Source: Methylotenera sp.
GTDB lineage: Bacteria > Pseudomonadota > Gammaproteobacteria > Burkholderiales > Methylophilaceae
DNA length: 64,000 nucleotides
Assembly (NCBI RefSeq): GCF_029946165.1
Contig: NZ_JAQSDZ010000001.1
Location: 248,001 to 312,000 of the forward strand
Reading direction: 5' to 3'
The translations under genes and the position numbers were made by a program. The notes beneath the pieces were generated by a model. The model was not told the DNA's origin. It did no database searches and saw nothing but the letters and a program-made list of their open reading frames with translations. This document shows positions 10,675 through 21,023 of the stretch, piece after piece. How positions within the stretch are numbered: the first letter of the stretch is position 1; each line of letters opens with the position of its first letter.

Positions 10675-13311
10675 CTAAAACTCTTCCCACTCGTCATCAT
10701 TGGTGCCATTTTTAGTCACTAGTTTAGGTGCCGGCCTGCTTGCTACCGCTTGCACCTTCTTAACTGTGGTTCGCAATGGGCTGCTCACTGCTCGGCGATT
10801 ATCACTAGATCTACCAGTATTATTTAACTTAAATACGCTCACCACATCAGAAAGCTGTATCGCTTGTTCAACTAGGCTTTCTGCGGCGGCGGCGGCTTGC
10901 TCAACTAGCGCAGCATTCTGTTGTGTCACTTCATCCATGCTGGTAATCGCCGTATTAACTTGGTCTATGCCTGCGCTTTGCTCTACTGAGGCCGCAGTGA
11001 TCTCTCCCATAATGTCTGTCACGCGTTGTACCGACGACACGATCTCTGCCATGGTTTTACCCGCTTGCTCCACTTGTAAAGTTCCTTCGGCAGTTTTGCT
11101 TACTGAATCTGAAATAAGCTCTTTAATTTCTTTAGCAGCACTGGCAGAACGTTGCGCGAGGTTACGCACTTCACCAGCCACCACTGCAAATCCTCGACCT
11201 TGTTCACCCGCACGGGCTGCTTCCACCGCAGCATTAAGGGCTAGGATATTGGTTTGGAAGGCAATGCCGTCAATCACGGAAATAATATCTTCAATCTTTT
11301 TAGCGCTGCTGTTGATGGCGCTCATGGTGTTAACCACTTGACCAACGACCTGGCCCCCTTTCACCGCAACGCCTGAAGCGGTGACAGCAAGTTGGTTAGC
11401 TTGTTTGGCATTTTCAGCATTGTTTTTTACGGTTGAAGCTAGCTGTTCCATACTAGCAGCGGTTTCTTCTAGACTGGAAGCTTGTTGTTCTGTGCGTTGT
11501 GATAGGTCGTTATTGCCAGTAGCAATTTCATTGGCGGCAGTGGTAATAGTTTCTATGGCCTCTTTAACCGCTGCAATTGGCGCTACGATGGTTTCTAGTG
11601 TGGCGTTCACACCTTCTACCACTTTGCGGAAGTCACCTTGATGAAGCGAAGCATCCGCACGTACACTGACTCTTCCATCGGCGGCTGCTTGGGCCAGCAT
11701 GTTAGCGTCTTCAACCAAGCGGTTAACTGCTTCGATACAATGATTTAAGTTATCTTTGATGATATTAAAATCACCTTTGTAATGCTCGCTTATCTTAGCG
11801 GGGATATCACCTTTAGAAATGCTATCAACACAGTTTGCGGTAACGTTTAATGGTCCAATGACTGAGTCTAATGTGTTGTTCACACCTTCTACAATTTTAC
11901 GGAAATCACCTTGGTGCTTTGCTGCATCCGCACGGGTCGATAATTGGCCTTGATCAGCAGCCTCGGCAAGCATAGCGGCATCTACTACCAAGGCATTAAC
12001 GGCATCAATACATTGATTTAGATTATCTTTAATGGCGTTAAAATCACCCTGGTAAGTCTCGGTGATTTTACTTGGGATATTGCCTTTAGAGATATCGTCG
12101 ACATATTTTGCGGCCATATTTAAAGGCACAATGACTGCGTCTAAAGTCTCATTCACACCTTCTACGATCTTACGGAAATCACCTTGATGTTTACTTGCAT
12201 CGGCTCGAACAGCTAAATGACCTTCTACTGCGGATTTAGAGAGCGCGTTAACATCGTTAACCAATGCATTTATGTTGGCTCTTACTTGTTCAATCGCTTC
12301 GTTTACAAAAGCTTTTTTACCTGGAAACTTCTCTAATGTGGCGCCAAGATTACCTTCGCCAAAAGATTTCACACAGGCTAACGCCTTTCTGTTCATGTCG
12401 ATATGACCAGCCACCATCTTATTCACGCCAGCCGCCATATCGGCATAGCCACCTTTGAATCGACTGACGTCAACATTGACATCAATATCCCCTGCATCAT
12501 GCTGTGCACTCACATATTGCAATGATTGCACAATGCCATCTAAAGTCCTTTGTAAAGACTTTATCGAGTAAGCCACGCTCAACTTATCATTGTCAGCTAC
12601 TATAATTTTTTGAGTCAAATTGCCATCAGCAAAATTCTTGGCTAGCAAGGCTAAGTCTGCAGGGTCACTACCCAACTGCTTAATTAAACCACGTGTAATG
12701 TATACGCCGAGCAAAACGATAATAGACAAAATTAAGCCTGAAATCACCAAAGACTGAACCACTGCTTCATTTTTAATGGTGGCCGCTTTTTCAGCGCTAT
12801 CATTACCTAATTTAACGTTATAGTTACGATGATTGCTAATTGCGTTTTGTACGCTAGAAATCATATTTCCACTCGCGAGCAAAATGCTTCTAGCATTATC
12901 TTTGTCATTAGCTAAAGAGGTAGTGAGTACCTGACCACCCATTTCATCAAATGCCGCTAGCGCCGCACGGTCAGCGACTATCATTTCAGCATCTTTTTTA
13001 TCTGCCACCATGGTCTTTTCATACTGGGCTAGGTTATCCATCAACGCTTTGTGTTCTGCCGCAACCTTGGCTTCAATTTCGACCATTTTGTCATTATCCA
13101 AGCTAGCCATATGTTGCCAAACTAAGCTATTCATTGCTTCAAAATGCGCTAATGCCTCATCCAATAATTGCACGCTTGGCACAGCATTCGTATTGGCAAA
13201 GTTAGTTATAATATAGACTTGGTTAATTTTATATAAACCAATACCCGCCAGTGACACCATGCCCAAAGCCGCAGCCAGTATCAACATATACATTTTCTTT
13301 GTCATACTCAT
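10675..13311 (-). CDS. Methyl-accepting chemotaxis protein with poly-HAMP array
   Basis: Chemoreceptor of 878 residues. Transmembrane helix at about 7-28, periplasmic helical sensor to about 185, second helix about 188-208, then a HAMP beginning near [19 protein letters not shown]. At least five further HAMP-like units follow, three of them nearly copies of each other ([11 protein letters not shown]-x-T-L and Y-x-G-D-F-N-x-I-K-D-N-L-N). The signalling hairpin tip is [20 protein letters not shown] and the protein ends in EWEEF, a CheR/CheB tether. GGAG sits seven bases before the ATG. The ligand is not predictable. It follows the receptor at 13763 across a 450-base gap with a terminator, so it probably has its own promoter, although I could not find a convincing sigma-28 site. 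Confidence 0.9.
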   Translation of the reverse strand: MSMTKKMYMLILAAALGMVSLAGIGLYKINQVYIITNFANTNAVPSVQLLDEALAHFEAMNSLVWQHMASLDNDKMVEIEAKVAAEHKALMDNLAQYEKTMVADKKDAEMIVADRAALAAFDEMGGQVLTTSLANDKDNARSILLASGNMISSVQNAISNHRNYNVKLGNDSAEKAATIKNEAVVQSLVISGLILSIIVLLGVYITRGLIKQLGSDPADLALLAKNFADGNLTQKIIVADNDKLSVAYSIKSLQRTLDGIVQSLQYVSAQHDAGDIDVNVDVSRFKGGYADMAAGVNKMVAGHIDMNRKALACVKSFGEGNLGATLEKFPGKKAFVNEAIEQVRANINALVNDVNALSKSAVEGHLAVRADASKHQGDFRKIVEGVNETLDAVIVPLNMAAKYVDDISKGNIPSKITETYQGDFNAIKDNLNQCIDAVNALVVDAAMLAEAADQGQLSTRADAAKHQGDFRKIVEGVNNTLDSVIGPLNVTANCVDSISKGDIPAKISEHYKGDFNIIKDNLNHCIEAVNRLVEDANMLAQAAADGRVSVRADASLHQGDFRKVVEGVNATLETIVAPIAAVKEAIETITTAANEIATGNNDLSQRTEQQASSLEETAASMEQLASTVKNNAENAKQANQLAVTASGVAVKGGQVVGQVVNTMSAINSSAKKIEDIISVIDGIAFQTNILALNAAVEAARAGEQGRGFAVVAGEVRNLAQRSASAAKEIKELISDSVSKTAEGTLQVEQAGKTMAEIVSSVQRVTDIMGEITAASVEQSAGIDQVNTAITSMDEVTQQNAALVEQAAAAAESLVEQAIQLSDVVSVFKLNNTGRSSDNRRAVSSPLRTTVKKVQAVASRPAPKLVTKNGTNDDEWEEF

Positions 13312-13762
13312 TTTATTACTCCAATTTATTGGGCTGTTTAACGTAAATTAACCAGTGATCTGAAAAATTAATTTAAGTCTTTAAAACCGCTTAAACAAAC
13401 TATCGCCATTACCCTAATATTGATCAGATTATCTATAGCTTTAATACAATTTCCATATAGTGATTTTCCTCTTCGGTCGCAATATTTGAATTGCCAAACA
13501 AAGCAGTAAATGCGCATCATCTTTAAGGTTTAGCTTTTATTTAGTCCTAGCAATATGTTAATAGGAGCCACTTAAGCGACGATATGGCAAAAAGCCGAGA
13601 AGGTAATTATTGGAAATTAATCGCAAAACCTCATATGTGTTATTACGTCATTTCTGTTTAAATCTTGAGTGAATATTGAAAATAATTATTCAACCAATAA
13701 GCATAAAAAAAACAGCACCGATAGGTGCTGTTTTTTTAATTGCTTATATTACTAAATCACAA
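13312..13762. other. Intergenic gap between two receptor genes
   Basis: About 450 A+T-rich bases without a credible gene. It contains the terminator at 13706-13737 and must hold the promoter of the receptor starting at 13311. A weak sigma-28-like element (reverse of 13400-13407, GGCGATAG) lacks a matching upstream box. TAGGAGCC near 13560 faintly resembles the REP head but forms no stem. Confidence 0.6.
13706..13737 (-). terminator. Rho-independent terminator, possibly bidirectional
   Basis: CAGCACC (13713-13719), loop GATA and GGTGCTG (13724-13730) form a perfect seven-base stem flanked by A-runs and T-runs on the two sides. It lies 26 bases past the stop codon of the minus-strand receptor at 13763-16801 and closes the che operon. 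Confidence 0.9.
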
Positions 13763-16700
13763 TTAAAATTCTGCCCACTCATTATCATCTGTGCCAGTTT
13801 TAGTTACTACTTTAGCAGGTGCTTGTTTTGCAGCAGGCTTAGATTTATTATCACTTGAAGCTAAACGTAATGGTGCTCGGCTTTTAGCATTATGTGAAGA
13901 GGATGAAGAACCTCCCATTAATTTAAACACACTTACGACTTCAATTAAGCTCACGGCCTGATCAACTAATGACTCAGCTGCTGCTGCAGCCTGTTCAACA
14001 AGCGCAGCATTTTGTTGCGTCACTTCATCCATGCTAGTCACCGCTTGGTTTACTTGGTCTATCCCTGCGCTTTGCTCTACAGAGGCAGCAGTGATTTCAC
14101 CCATAATGTCTGTTACGCGTTGAACGGAAGACACGATCTCTGCCATGGTTTTACCCGCTTGCTCTACTTGTGAAGTACCTTCGGCAGTTTTGCTCACTGA
14201 GTCTGAAATTAACTCTTTGATTTCTTTGGCGGCACTAGCAGAGCGTTGAGCTAGGTTACGTACCTCACCAGCCACCACTGCAAATCCCCGACCTTGTTCA
14301 CCTGCACGGGCTGCTTCAACCGCAGCGTTAAGTGCAAGAATGTTGGTTTGGAAGGCAATGCCATCAATCACAGAAATAATATCTTCAATCTTTTTAGCGC
14401 TGCTGTTGATGGCGCTCATGGTATTGACCACTTGACCGACAACTTCGCCACCTTTAACAGCTACGCCTGAAGCCGCAGCGGCCAGTTGGTTGGCTTGCTT
14501 GGCGTTTTCTGCGTTGTTTTTTACGGTTGAAGCTAACTGCTCCATGCTTGCTGCAGTTTCTTCTAGGCTTGAGGCTTGTTGTTCTGTGCGTTGTGAAAGA
14601 TCGTTATTGCCAGATGATATTTCACCAGCTGCGGTGTTAATTGTATCGCCGGCTTCACGTACTTCTACAATCACTTCAGTCATTTTATCCATTAAGGCAT
14701 TCACACCATCGCAAAGTAAGGCAATTGCGCCGGATTTGCCATCTAATGAAACACGGCTTGATAGATCGCCTGTTTTTGCGCTTTCAATAATGGCTTGGGT
14801 TTCTGCAACCGCCTCTGCCAATACCGCCGCATTTTGATGCTGTTCGGTAATATCAGTAGCATATTTAACCACTTTAAAAGGCTTGCCGTTCATGTCCATA
14901 ATCGGGTTGTAGCTGGCTTGTAACCATACTTCTTTACCGCCCTTGCCGATGCGTTTGTATTGGCCTTCATCAGCAATGCCTTTATTTAGTTTATCCCAAA
15001 AGGCTTTGTATTCATGGCTGGCTTTATAAGCCGGTTCTACAAACATGCTGTGATGATTACCTACGATTTCTTTTTCGCTGTAACCTGTCACATTGGCAAA
15101 GTTTTCATTGACTGCGATAACTTTGCCGGTTAAATCAAATTCAATCACACCTTGGATTTTGCCAATAGCTGCAAGTTGACCAGCATTATCGGCCGCCATT
15201 AATTTTTGCTCCGTAATATCCATTGTGTAATTAACAATTTTGTATGGCTTACCTTTCAAATCATAAATTGGGTTATATGACGCTTGAATCCAAACTTCAC
15301 GACCATCTTTAGTAATTCGCTTATATTGGCCGGTATCGGTGCCACCACTTACCAACTTGGCCCATAAAGCTTTATAGCTATCACTATTGGCAAATGTTGG
15401 ATCTAATACCATGCTGATGTGCTTGCCTAATAATTCACTCTCTTTGTAGCCCAACATATCCAAATATACTTGGTTTGCTTTAGTAACTATGCCGTCTAAA
15501 CACACTTCTATAATGCCTTGCGACTTATCAATGGCAGAAATTTGGCCTTCAAAGTCAGCATTCTTTAATTTTTGTTCAGTGATGTCATAAGCGTATTTCA
15601 CCACTTTATATGGCTTACCTGCTGCAGATAAAATTGGGTTGTAAGTACCATCTATCCAAACTTCTTTGCCATTTTTACCTATGCGTAGATATTGCCCCGT
15701 AACCGCTTCACCTCGATTAAGTGTTTCCCAAAACTGGCGATACTCCGCACTGTTTTTATAAGCGCTGTCCACAAAAGCACTGTGGTGTTGACCAATAGCC
15801 TCACTGGCGCTGTAGCCTAATATATTTAAGAAAATATTATTAGCTGCAATCACCTTGCCATCTAAGCTAAATTCAATCACGCCCATAGATTTGCTAATAG
15901 CAGCTAGTTGGTTTTCATATAAAGTGGACTGATCTGCCACTTGAGCGGCCAAGGCACGTTGATCACCAATGTCTTTCTTAAGCTTGGCTTGCATGCTTTT
16001 TAACGACTGCAGTACGATGCTAAGTTCATCCTTACCCTGCGCATCAATCGGCGTTTCGAAGTTACCATCGGCAATTTTATCAAATACTTCAATGGATTTT
16101 TGCAATGGCTTGGTAATAGAACGTGTAATGATTAACCCTAAGAATATGAGCAAAGCCGTAGCGCCTAACAATCCTAGCAATGTCATAGTACGTATGCTAT
16201 CGAAGCGCTTTACAGCGTCCTGATAAGATTTTGTTGCTGCTTTAGATTGAAAATTAGTTAAAGTTTCAAGACTAGGTCCTGCTGCCGCGTATAGGTCGCT
16301 TGCTTTTCCTGATAACGCTTTTGCCGCTTCATAATCTCCAGCACGCAATGCAATAATTGAGGGTTTTAAAGCTTCTTTAACAAACTTACTGCGATTTTCA
16401 GTGAATCGATCAGCTAAACTTTTTTCCTCAGCTGTTAACCCACTTGCCATGTAGCTTTTCCAGATATTAGTAATCTTTTCAATATTGTGCTCAATCGCAT
16501 CAGCTGACTTAATGGCTTGATCATGATTCATTTCTAATGAAATGTTTTGTTCAGTCACAATTATGCTGACGTCACTTAATGCCGTCCTCAAATAGGTGCG
16601 GTTTTCTAACATCAAATTTGAGATTTTCCCCAAATCTTCAACAGGCTTCATACGTTTTTCATACACATTTTTTAACGCGTAGTTTTGTGTACCCAATTCG

Positions 16701-16801
16701 TAAAGGCCGATTCCTGCCTGCGCTAACACCACAACAGATGCTATAACGATGACGATCATTAGTCGTTTACCAACTTTGAGCGATTGTATAGAAAAATTCA
16801 T
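13763..16801 (-). CDS. Methyl-accepting chemotaxis protein with three PAS domains
   Basis: Chemoreceptor of 1012 residues, last gene of the cheA-cheW operon. Membrane helix about 13-33, a periplasmic four-helix-bundle sensor (about 34-200), a second helix about 205-225 and a HAMP (about 226-280). Three tandem PAS domains follow (roughly 295-420, 425-540, 545-665); each ends in a version of GKEVWI/L...YNPI...GKPxKVVxYxxDITEQ. A HAMP-like unit, the signalling tip [20 protein letters not shown] and a C-terminal EWAEF tether complete it. Such PAS triplets may bind heme, flavin or small ligands; no Cys or His signature settles which. Its signalling-domain DNA shares a 50-base identical tract with the 10675-13311 receptor. 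AAGGA precedes the ATG. Confidence 0.9.
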   Translation of the reverse strand: MNFSIQSLKVGKRLMIVIVIASVVVLAQAGIGLYELGTQNYALKNVYEKRMKPVEDLGKISNLMLENRTYLRTALSDVSIIVTEQNISLEMNHDQAIKSADAIEHNIEKITNIWKSYMASGLTAEEKSLADRFTENRSKFVKEALKPSIIALRAGDYEAAKALSGKASDLYAAAGPSLETLTNFQSKAATKSYQDAVKRFDSIRTMTLLGLLGATALLIFLGLIITRSITKPLQKSIEVFDKIADGNFETPIDAQGKDELSIVLQSLKSMQAKLKKDIGDQRALAAQVADQSTLYENQLAAISKSMGVIEFSLDGKVIAANNIFLNILGYSASEAIGQHHSAFVDSAYKNSAEYRQFWETLNRGEAVTGQYLRIGKNGKEVWIDGTYNPILSAAGKPYKVVKYAYDITEQKLKNADFEGQISAIDKSQGIIEVCLDGIVTKANQVYLDMLGYKESELLGKHISMVLDPTFANSDSYKALWAKLVSGGTDTGQYKRITKDGREVWIQASYNPIYDLKGKPYKIVNYTMDITEQKLMAADNAGQLAAIGKIQGVIEFDLTGKVIAVNENFANVTGYSEKEIVGNHHSMFVEPAYKASHEYKAFWDKLNKGIADEGQYKRIGKGGKEVWLQASYNPIMDMNGKPFKVVKYATDITEQHQNAAVLAEAVAETQAIIESAKTGDLSSRVSLDGKSGAIALLCDGVNALMDKMTEVIVEVREAGDTINTAAGEISSGNNDLSQRTEQQASSLEETAASMEQLASTVKNNAENAKQANQLAAAASGVAVKGGEVVGQVVNTMSAINSSAKKIEDIISVIDGIAFQTNILALNAAVEAARAGEQGRGFAVVAGEVRNLAQRSASAAKEIKELISDSVSKTAEGTSQVEQAGKTMAEIVSSVQRVTDIMGEITAASVEQSAGIDQVNQAVTSMDEVTQQNAALVEQAAAAAESLVDQAVSLIEVVSVFKLMGGSSSSSHNAKSRAPLRLASSDNKSKPAAKQAPAKVVTKTGTDDNEWAEF

Positions 16802-16849
16802 TTTAACTTTTCCTTGATAAAGTGACTTTGTATTTATTCATAATCTTAA

Positions 16850-17368
16850 TTAATGCACCGCTAATGAATCCATAAGCTCCATCTCCTGGCTGCTCATTAA
16901 TTGCTCGATATCCACCAAAATAAACATTTGTTCCTCAACCGAAGCTAAACCTACAATGTATTTTGTGTCGATATTTGAAACTAAAGAAGGCACCTCACGG
17001 ATCTGTTCTTCTTTAAGAGCCATAACATCTGAAACGCCATCGACCACAATGCCAACTACCCGACCATTTAGATTAAGAATAATCACCACGGTAAACTCAT
17101 CGTATTCCACTTTTCCTAAGTGAAACTTGATGCGCAAATCGACAATTGGCACGATTTTTCCGCGTAAATTGACCACGCCTTTAATGAACTCTGGCGTATT
17201 GGCAATTTGTGTCACGGCATCGTAACCACGAATTTCTTGTACTTTTAAAATCTCTAAACCATACTGTTCTTCACCTAATACAAAAGTGAGGTACTCACCC
17301 GCTGCGTTTCTTAATTTGACTGATGAAGGGGCTGAATTATTTGGTCTGCTGACGTTTTCTGTGCTCAT
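16850..17368 (-). CDS. cheW: CheW coupling protein
   Basis: Adaptor of 172 residues that joins receptors to the CheA kinase in the chemosensory array. A single CheW domain fills most of it: [22 protein letters not shown] near the N-terminus, then [23 protein letters not shown], the best-known CheW signature, and VVDGVSDVM. The ATG overlaps the cheA stop by four bases (ATGA) with GGAG upstream, so the two are translationally coupled. It lies between cheA and the PAS-receptor gene, 48 bases before the latter. Confidence 0.97.
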   Translation of the reverse strand: MSTENVSRPNNSAPSSVKLRNAAGEYLTFVLGEEQYGLEILKVQEIRGYDAVTQIANTPEFIKGVVNLRGKIVPIVDLRIKFHLGKVEYDEFTVVIILNLNGRVVGIVVDGVSDVMALKEEQIREVPSLVSNIDTKYIVGLASVEEQMFILVDIEQLMSSQEMELMDSLAVH

Positions 17369-19746
17369 TTTGTAAGCTCCTTAGGGATTACTTGGTTTTC
17401 TATTGGTTGTGCTTTTTGGTAGTGTGAAAATGGTGGTGCGCCAGTCAGGTAATTAGTTGTCTGTCCCATTTGAATAATGGCAGAAACGTCTAAAATCAAC
17501 GCAACACAACCATCACCCATGATGGTAGCTCCTGATACGCCTGGCACTTTTCTGTAATTGGTTTCTAAACTCTTAATCACCACTTGTTGCTGTCCGACCA
17601 ACCTATCCACAAACAAGGCCGATTTTTTGCCATCTGATTCCAGCAACACTAATACACCTTGTGTTGGATCGGTAATTTCAGTGGGGTGATTAAACAAACT
17701 GTGCAATGCAATAATCGGTAAGTATTCACCGCGTACATGCACCATGCGACCTTCTCCAGTCACTGTTTTAATGTCTTCCGCACGTGGTTGTAGGGTTTCT
17801 ACAATAAGGTTAAGTGGTATCACATAGATGCTATTGCCTAGCGATACTGACATACCGTCTAAGATTGCGAGTGTGAGTGGCAATGCAATTGAAATAGTGG
17901 TGCCAAAACCCAGTGCAGAACGAATTTCTACCACACCATTCATGGCAGTAATATTTCGTTTCACCACGTCCATACCCACACCACGACCAGAAACATCTGT
18001 CACAACCTCTGCGGTTGAAAAGCCTGGCGCGAAAATCAGATTAAACACATCGGTATCACTCATACTTTCGCTCACTGGCAAGCCATTTTTAGCGGCTTTT
18101 GCTAATAGCTTGTCACGACTTAAACCAGCGCCATCATCAGTCACTTCAATAACAATACTGCCACCTTTGTGCGCAGCTGACAGTGTTAGCGTTCCAGTCT
18201 CGGCCTTACCCGCAGCCCTACGGCCTTCAGGGGTTTCAATACCATGGTCAACACTGTTGCGCACTAAGTGCGTTAATGGATCGACAATGCGTTCGATAAG
18301 GCCTTTGTCCAATTCAGTTGTAGCCCCAACCGTTACAAATTCCACTTTTTTGCCTAATTTTGCAGCTAAATCTCTCACCATACGAGGGAAGCGTGAGAAT
18401 ACAAAATCCATCGGCATCATCCGAATCGACATCACAGATTCCTGTAGATCACGAGTGTTACGTGTGAGTTGTCCTACACTGTTAATTAGCGGTTCGTGTT
18501 GCACTGGGTCTAGTTGGCTGATACGTTGTTCTATCATCGCTTGTGTAATAACTAGCTCGCCTACTAAGTTAATTAGTTGGTCTACTTTTTCTATGCCAAC
18601 TCGGATAGATGAAGACTCTGCGCTCGCAGGTGCTTTATCTGATTCACGACGACCTTGATTGCGTCTATCAGTGGCTTCTGAGGCCGCGGTGTCTGCTGCG
18701 GATTTAGCGGCTGCCGCCTTAACAAGCTCAGCTTTGCCAGAGTTTGCTTCTGTAGCCACGGTGTCATCACCGATTAAATTAGCAACGACAGCATCTTTAT
18801 GTGGCACAAATGGTGCAAAGAAGCCGTAGCCTTCTTCCACGCTTTCTTTACCTTCTTCAGCAAATAAGCCATAACCCACTTCTTCATGAATCTTGACTCC
18901 AGAAGTACTAGCAGGTGCATTCACTGCAGCAGGTTTTACATCATCTTCAAATAGACCGAACCCTGCAACCTCAACTACCGCTGGTATAGCTTCTGCTGTT
19001 ACGGCTGGCGCACTCACAGCTGCGTTTACAGTAATCACTAAATCATCAGGGTCTAATACAAAAGAGCAGATTGAAATAATGTCTGCTTGAGTTGAATCTG
19101 TTGTGAGCTTAAATACGTAACGATTACTTTCATTTTGACTAGACTCAACATCACCTAATAAGCCTAATTCTTCTTTTAGGTTATTCATGTCTTTTTCAGT
19201 GACTTCAGGCAAAACGATATTAAAACGAGTTAAGCCATCATCAGGCACTGCGGCAATCACAGGGTCAACGGGTTTAGGAGCCTCCACAACTGGAGCAGCT
19301 ATGACTGGTGAAGTCTCTGGTGCAGGCGCAGTTTTGGCTGGCTTAATCACAACACCGCCTGCTTCAGAGAGCTGCTTTAACATCATTTTTACATCAGCAA
19401 CTTGCTCTTGATCGACTTCTGTGGCTAATCTATGTCCATCAACTTCCATTTTTAGCACGTCTTTTGCAGCCAAAAATGCATCCACATGTTCGGCAGTGAG
19501 CGCCATTTCATTTTTGCGGATTTTATCTAAGAGATTTTCTAGCACATGGGTAATTTCAGTCATGTCCATAAAGCCAAAAGTGGCAGCGCCACCTTTAATA
19601 GAATGGGCTGCGCGAAAAATCGCATTTAACTCTTCAGTATCAGGGCTTTCTATATCGATACTAAGAAGTAAACGTTCAGCTTCAGCTAATAGCTCTTCTG
19701 CTTCATCAAAGAAGACTTCGTAAAACTGACTCATATCAATTGTCAT
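17365..19746 (-). CDS. cheA: CheA chemotaxis histidine kinase
   Basis: Two-component kinase of 793 residues that phosphorylates CheY (and CheB). Domains in order: Hpt with the phospho-acceptor His48 ([15 protein letters not shown]), a CheY-binding P2-like domain (about 180-260), a long linker, the dimerisation domain ([20 protein letters not shown]), the ATPase with N box ([12 protein letters not shown]), G1 (VTDDGAGL) and G2 (GRGVGMDVV), and a C-terminal CheW-like domain. The linker carries three short repeats, GFGLF, GYGLF and GYGFF, each next to acidic residues. GGAG precedes the ATG and the start matches the E. coli CheA N-terminus. The gene leads into cheW by a four-base overlap. Confidence 0.97.
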   Translation of the reverse strand: MTIDMSQFYEVFFDEAEELLAEAERLLLSIDIESPDTEELNAIFRAAHSIKGGAATFGFMDMTEITHVLENLLDKIRKNEMALTAEHVDAFLAAKDVLKMEVDGHRLATEVDQEQVADVKMMLKQLSEAGGVVIKPAKTAPAPETSPVIAAPVVEAPKPVDPVIAAVPDDGLTRFNIVLPEVTEKDMNNLKEELGLLGDVESSQNESNRYVFKLTTDSTQADIISICSFVLDPDDLVITVNAAVSAPAVTAEAIPAVVEVAGFGLFEDDVKPAAVNAPASTSGVKIHEEVGYGLFAEEGKESVEEGYGFFAPFVPHKDAVVANLIGDDTVATEANSGKAELVKAAAAKSAADTAASEATDRRNQGRRESDKAPASAESSSIRVGIEKVDQLINLVGELVITQAMIEQRISQLDPVQHEPLINSVGQLTRNTRDLQESVMSIRMMPMDFVFSRFPRMVRDLAAKLGKKVEFVTVGATTELDKGLIERIVDPLTHLVRNSVDHGIETPEGRRAAGKAETGTLTLSAAHKGGSIVIEVTDDGAGLSRDKLLAKAAKNGLPVSESMSDTDVFNLIFAPGFSTAEVVTDVSGRGVGMDVVKRNITAMNGVVEIRSALGFGTTISIALPLTLAILDGMSVSLGNSIYVIPLNLIVETLQPRAEDIKTVTGEGRMVHVRGEYLPIIALHSLFNHPTEITDPTQGVLVLLESDGKKSALFVDRLVGQQQVVIKSLETNYRKVPGVSGATIMGDGCVALILDVSAIIQMGQTTNYLTGAPPFSHYQKAQPIENQVIPKELTK

Positions 19747-19778
19747 TGCTGTACTCCATATATCTATTTAGCTACTAA

Positions 19779-19851
19779 GTAGGAGCGGTCTATGACCGCG
19801 AATAAATGTGACTATCAACACTCAATATTCGGGGTGTAACACCCCTCCTAC
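19779..19851. repeat. REP/BIME-like pair between cheY and cheA
   Basis: Two 25-base REP units face each other. The left (19779-19803) is GTAGGAG, stem CGGTC, loop TAT, stem GACCG, tail CGAAT. The right, read on the minus strand (19851-19827), is GTAGGAG, stem GGGTG, loop TTA, stem CACCC, tail CGAAT. Head and tail are identical and the stems differ by compensating changes. The pair sits in the 112-base gap between cheY and cheA. Confidence 0.85.
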
Positions 19852-19858
19852 AAAATTT

Positions 19859-20227
19859 TTACGAACCAATTACTTTTTGCACGACTTCAATTAAGCGCTT
19901 TGGATCAAAAGGCTTAACCAACCAACCATTGGCACCCGCGGCTTTACCTTTTGCTTTCATTTCATCGCTTGATTCTGTGGTGAGCATTAAAATCGGCACA
20001 TTTTGATATGAACCCAACTCACGCAAGTTCTTAATCAATGTTAAACCATCCATAATTGGCATGTTTTGGTCAGTTAGCACAAGATCTACGGTCTTCTCTT
20101 TTGCTTTATCCAAGCCATCTTGTCCATCAACAGCCTGCACTACATCATAGCCAGCAGCTTTAAGACTAAATGCCACCATCTGGCGGAGAGATCCAGAGTC
20201 ATCTACTGCTAGAATTGTTTTTGCCAT
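19859..20227 (-). CDS. cheY: CheY-type response regulator
   Basis: Single receiver domain, 122 residues, the output that binds the flagellar switch when phosphorylated. Visible active-site residues: Asp9-Asp10 (VDD), the phospho-acceptor Asp53 (LVLTDQNMP), Thr83/Thr84 (MLTTESS) and Lys105 (WLVKPFD). No output domain. The frame can start three codons earlier at a GTG (20236), but the ATG at 20227 gives the typical MAKTILAVDDS beginning. It precedes cheA with a REP pair between them and follows the CheZ-like gene. A possible sigma-28 promoter lies about 130 bases upstream. Confidence 0.92.
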   Translation of the reverse strand: MAKTILAVDDSGSLRQMVAFSLKAAGYDVVQAVDGQDGLDKAKEKTVDLVLTDQNMPIMDGLTLIKNLRELGSYQNVPILMLTTESSDEMKAKGKAAGANGWLVKPFDPKRLIEVVQKVIGS

Positions 20228-20356
20228 TTCATTCACTCACTTTTTTCGTTATTAATCTTGCAAATTGTTAATAAATCACCAGAATTACTTAAATTATTTA
20301 AATCGCTGCACATTTTCTTACTATTTTTAGGTGCTATTAAAGGTTTCTCACACTAC

Positions 20357-20383
20357 TTAACGGCAGAATTTCTTTAATTCTTA
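20357..20383 (-). promoter_or_regulatory. Candidate sigma-28 (FliA) promoter before cheY
   Basis: On the minus strand TAAGAATT (20383-20376), 11 bases, then GCCGTTAA (20364-20357). The -10 part matches GCCGATAA in seven of eight positions and the spacing is right, but the -35 part is poor. It would drive cheY-cheA-cheW and the receptor. Prediction only. Confidence 0.4.
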
Positions 20384-20392
20384 ATGGTTTTG

Positions 20393-20935
20393 TTAAAAAA
20401 GCTCAATATCACCTGTCGACATATTTTGCTGATCAACAGAACGTCTTAATCCTCCAGAAAGTGCGCGACTACCCGCATGCAAACTGTGACTCATTTCATC
20501 TAGGAATTTAGCAATTTCTTCGTGCTCGTGCTCTGGATCTATTCCATCACTGTGATTGCCTAATTCGTTAAGCAGATCTTTTAAGCCATTGACTCGTTTG
20601 ATTGTTCTTGCCAACAATTGGCTGGTGAGATCTTGAAATTGTAAGCCTGTCACTGCGGCATTCACTTCTTCTCCGATTTTGTTCTTAAACTCTTCTAATT
20701 TTTTTGCTTCATCAGCATCGAATTGATGATTCATCATCAAGCTATTTAGCACAGACTGCTGTAAGGTCACAGCTTCATGCACTGCCATAAAACTCACCCC
20801 AAGCTTTTCAATTGCCTCGCTAAGCAAGAAGGTGGTTTGTAGCAAATCTGCTTCAACTTCCACTAGATGTTGCTTGCCATGGTCTGCAACCGTGGCAAGC
20901 AAGCTCCTTAATTCAGTCATTGGTAATATTTTCAT
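20393..20935 (-). CDS. cheZ: CheZ-like CheY-phosphatase (short form)
   Basis: Mostly helical protein of 180 residues, likely the phosphatase that clears CheY-P. The key stretch is LQFQDLTSQLLARTIKRV at about 98-115: Asp102 and Gln106 give the D-x-x-x-Q pair that CheZ uses for catalysis (QDLTGQ in E. coli). A flexible acidic segment follows and the protein ends in GDIELF, resembling the acidic-hydrophobic C-terminal CheY-binding peptide of CheZ. It is shorter than E. coli CheZ (214 residues), with a shorter N-terminal helix. Position beside cheY supports the call. An uncharacterised chemotaxis-associated helical protein is the alternative. Confidence 0.75.
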   Translation of the reverse strand: MKILPMTELRSLLATVADHGKQHLVEVEADLLQTTFLLSEAIEKLGVSFMAVHEAVTLQQSVLNSLMMNHQFDADEAKKLEEFKNKIGEEVNAAVTGLQFQDLTSQLLARTIKRVNGLKDLLNELGNHSDGIDPEHEHEEIAKFLDEMSHSLHAGSRALSGGLRRSVDQQNMSTGDIELF

Positions 20936-21023
20936 GTCAGTCTAATCTTGCCTCAAAGTGCTGTATTTCAATTTAGTGAATACGACCAGTTAAACTAATC
21001 AATTCGAATTTTTTCTAATAGCG

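Noticed and set aside
10700-11341. 213-codon plus-strand open frame across a receptor signalling domain
   Set aside because: Antisense shadow of the receptor; related shadows appear at the same place in the other receptors because the coding DNA is conserved.
13400-13426. Minus-strand GGCGATAG as a sigma-28 promoter for the receptor at 10675-13311
   Set aside because: The upstream box is a poor match (about three of eight), so it was not listed as a promoter.
13555-13590. TAGGAGCC...GCGACGA as a possible further REP copy
   Set aside because: Only the first bases match the repeat head and no paired stem can be formed.
17828-18658. 276-codon open frame on the plus strand, antisense to cheA
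   Set aside because: It mirrors conserved cheA codons, has no ribosome site or recognisable domain, and similar antisense frames occur over all conserved genes here.
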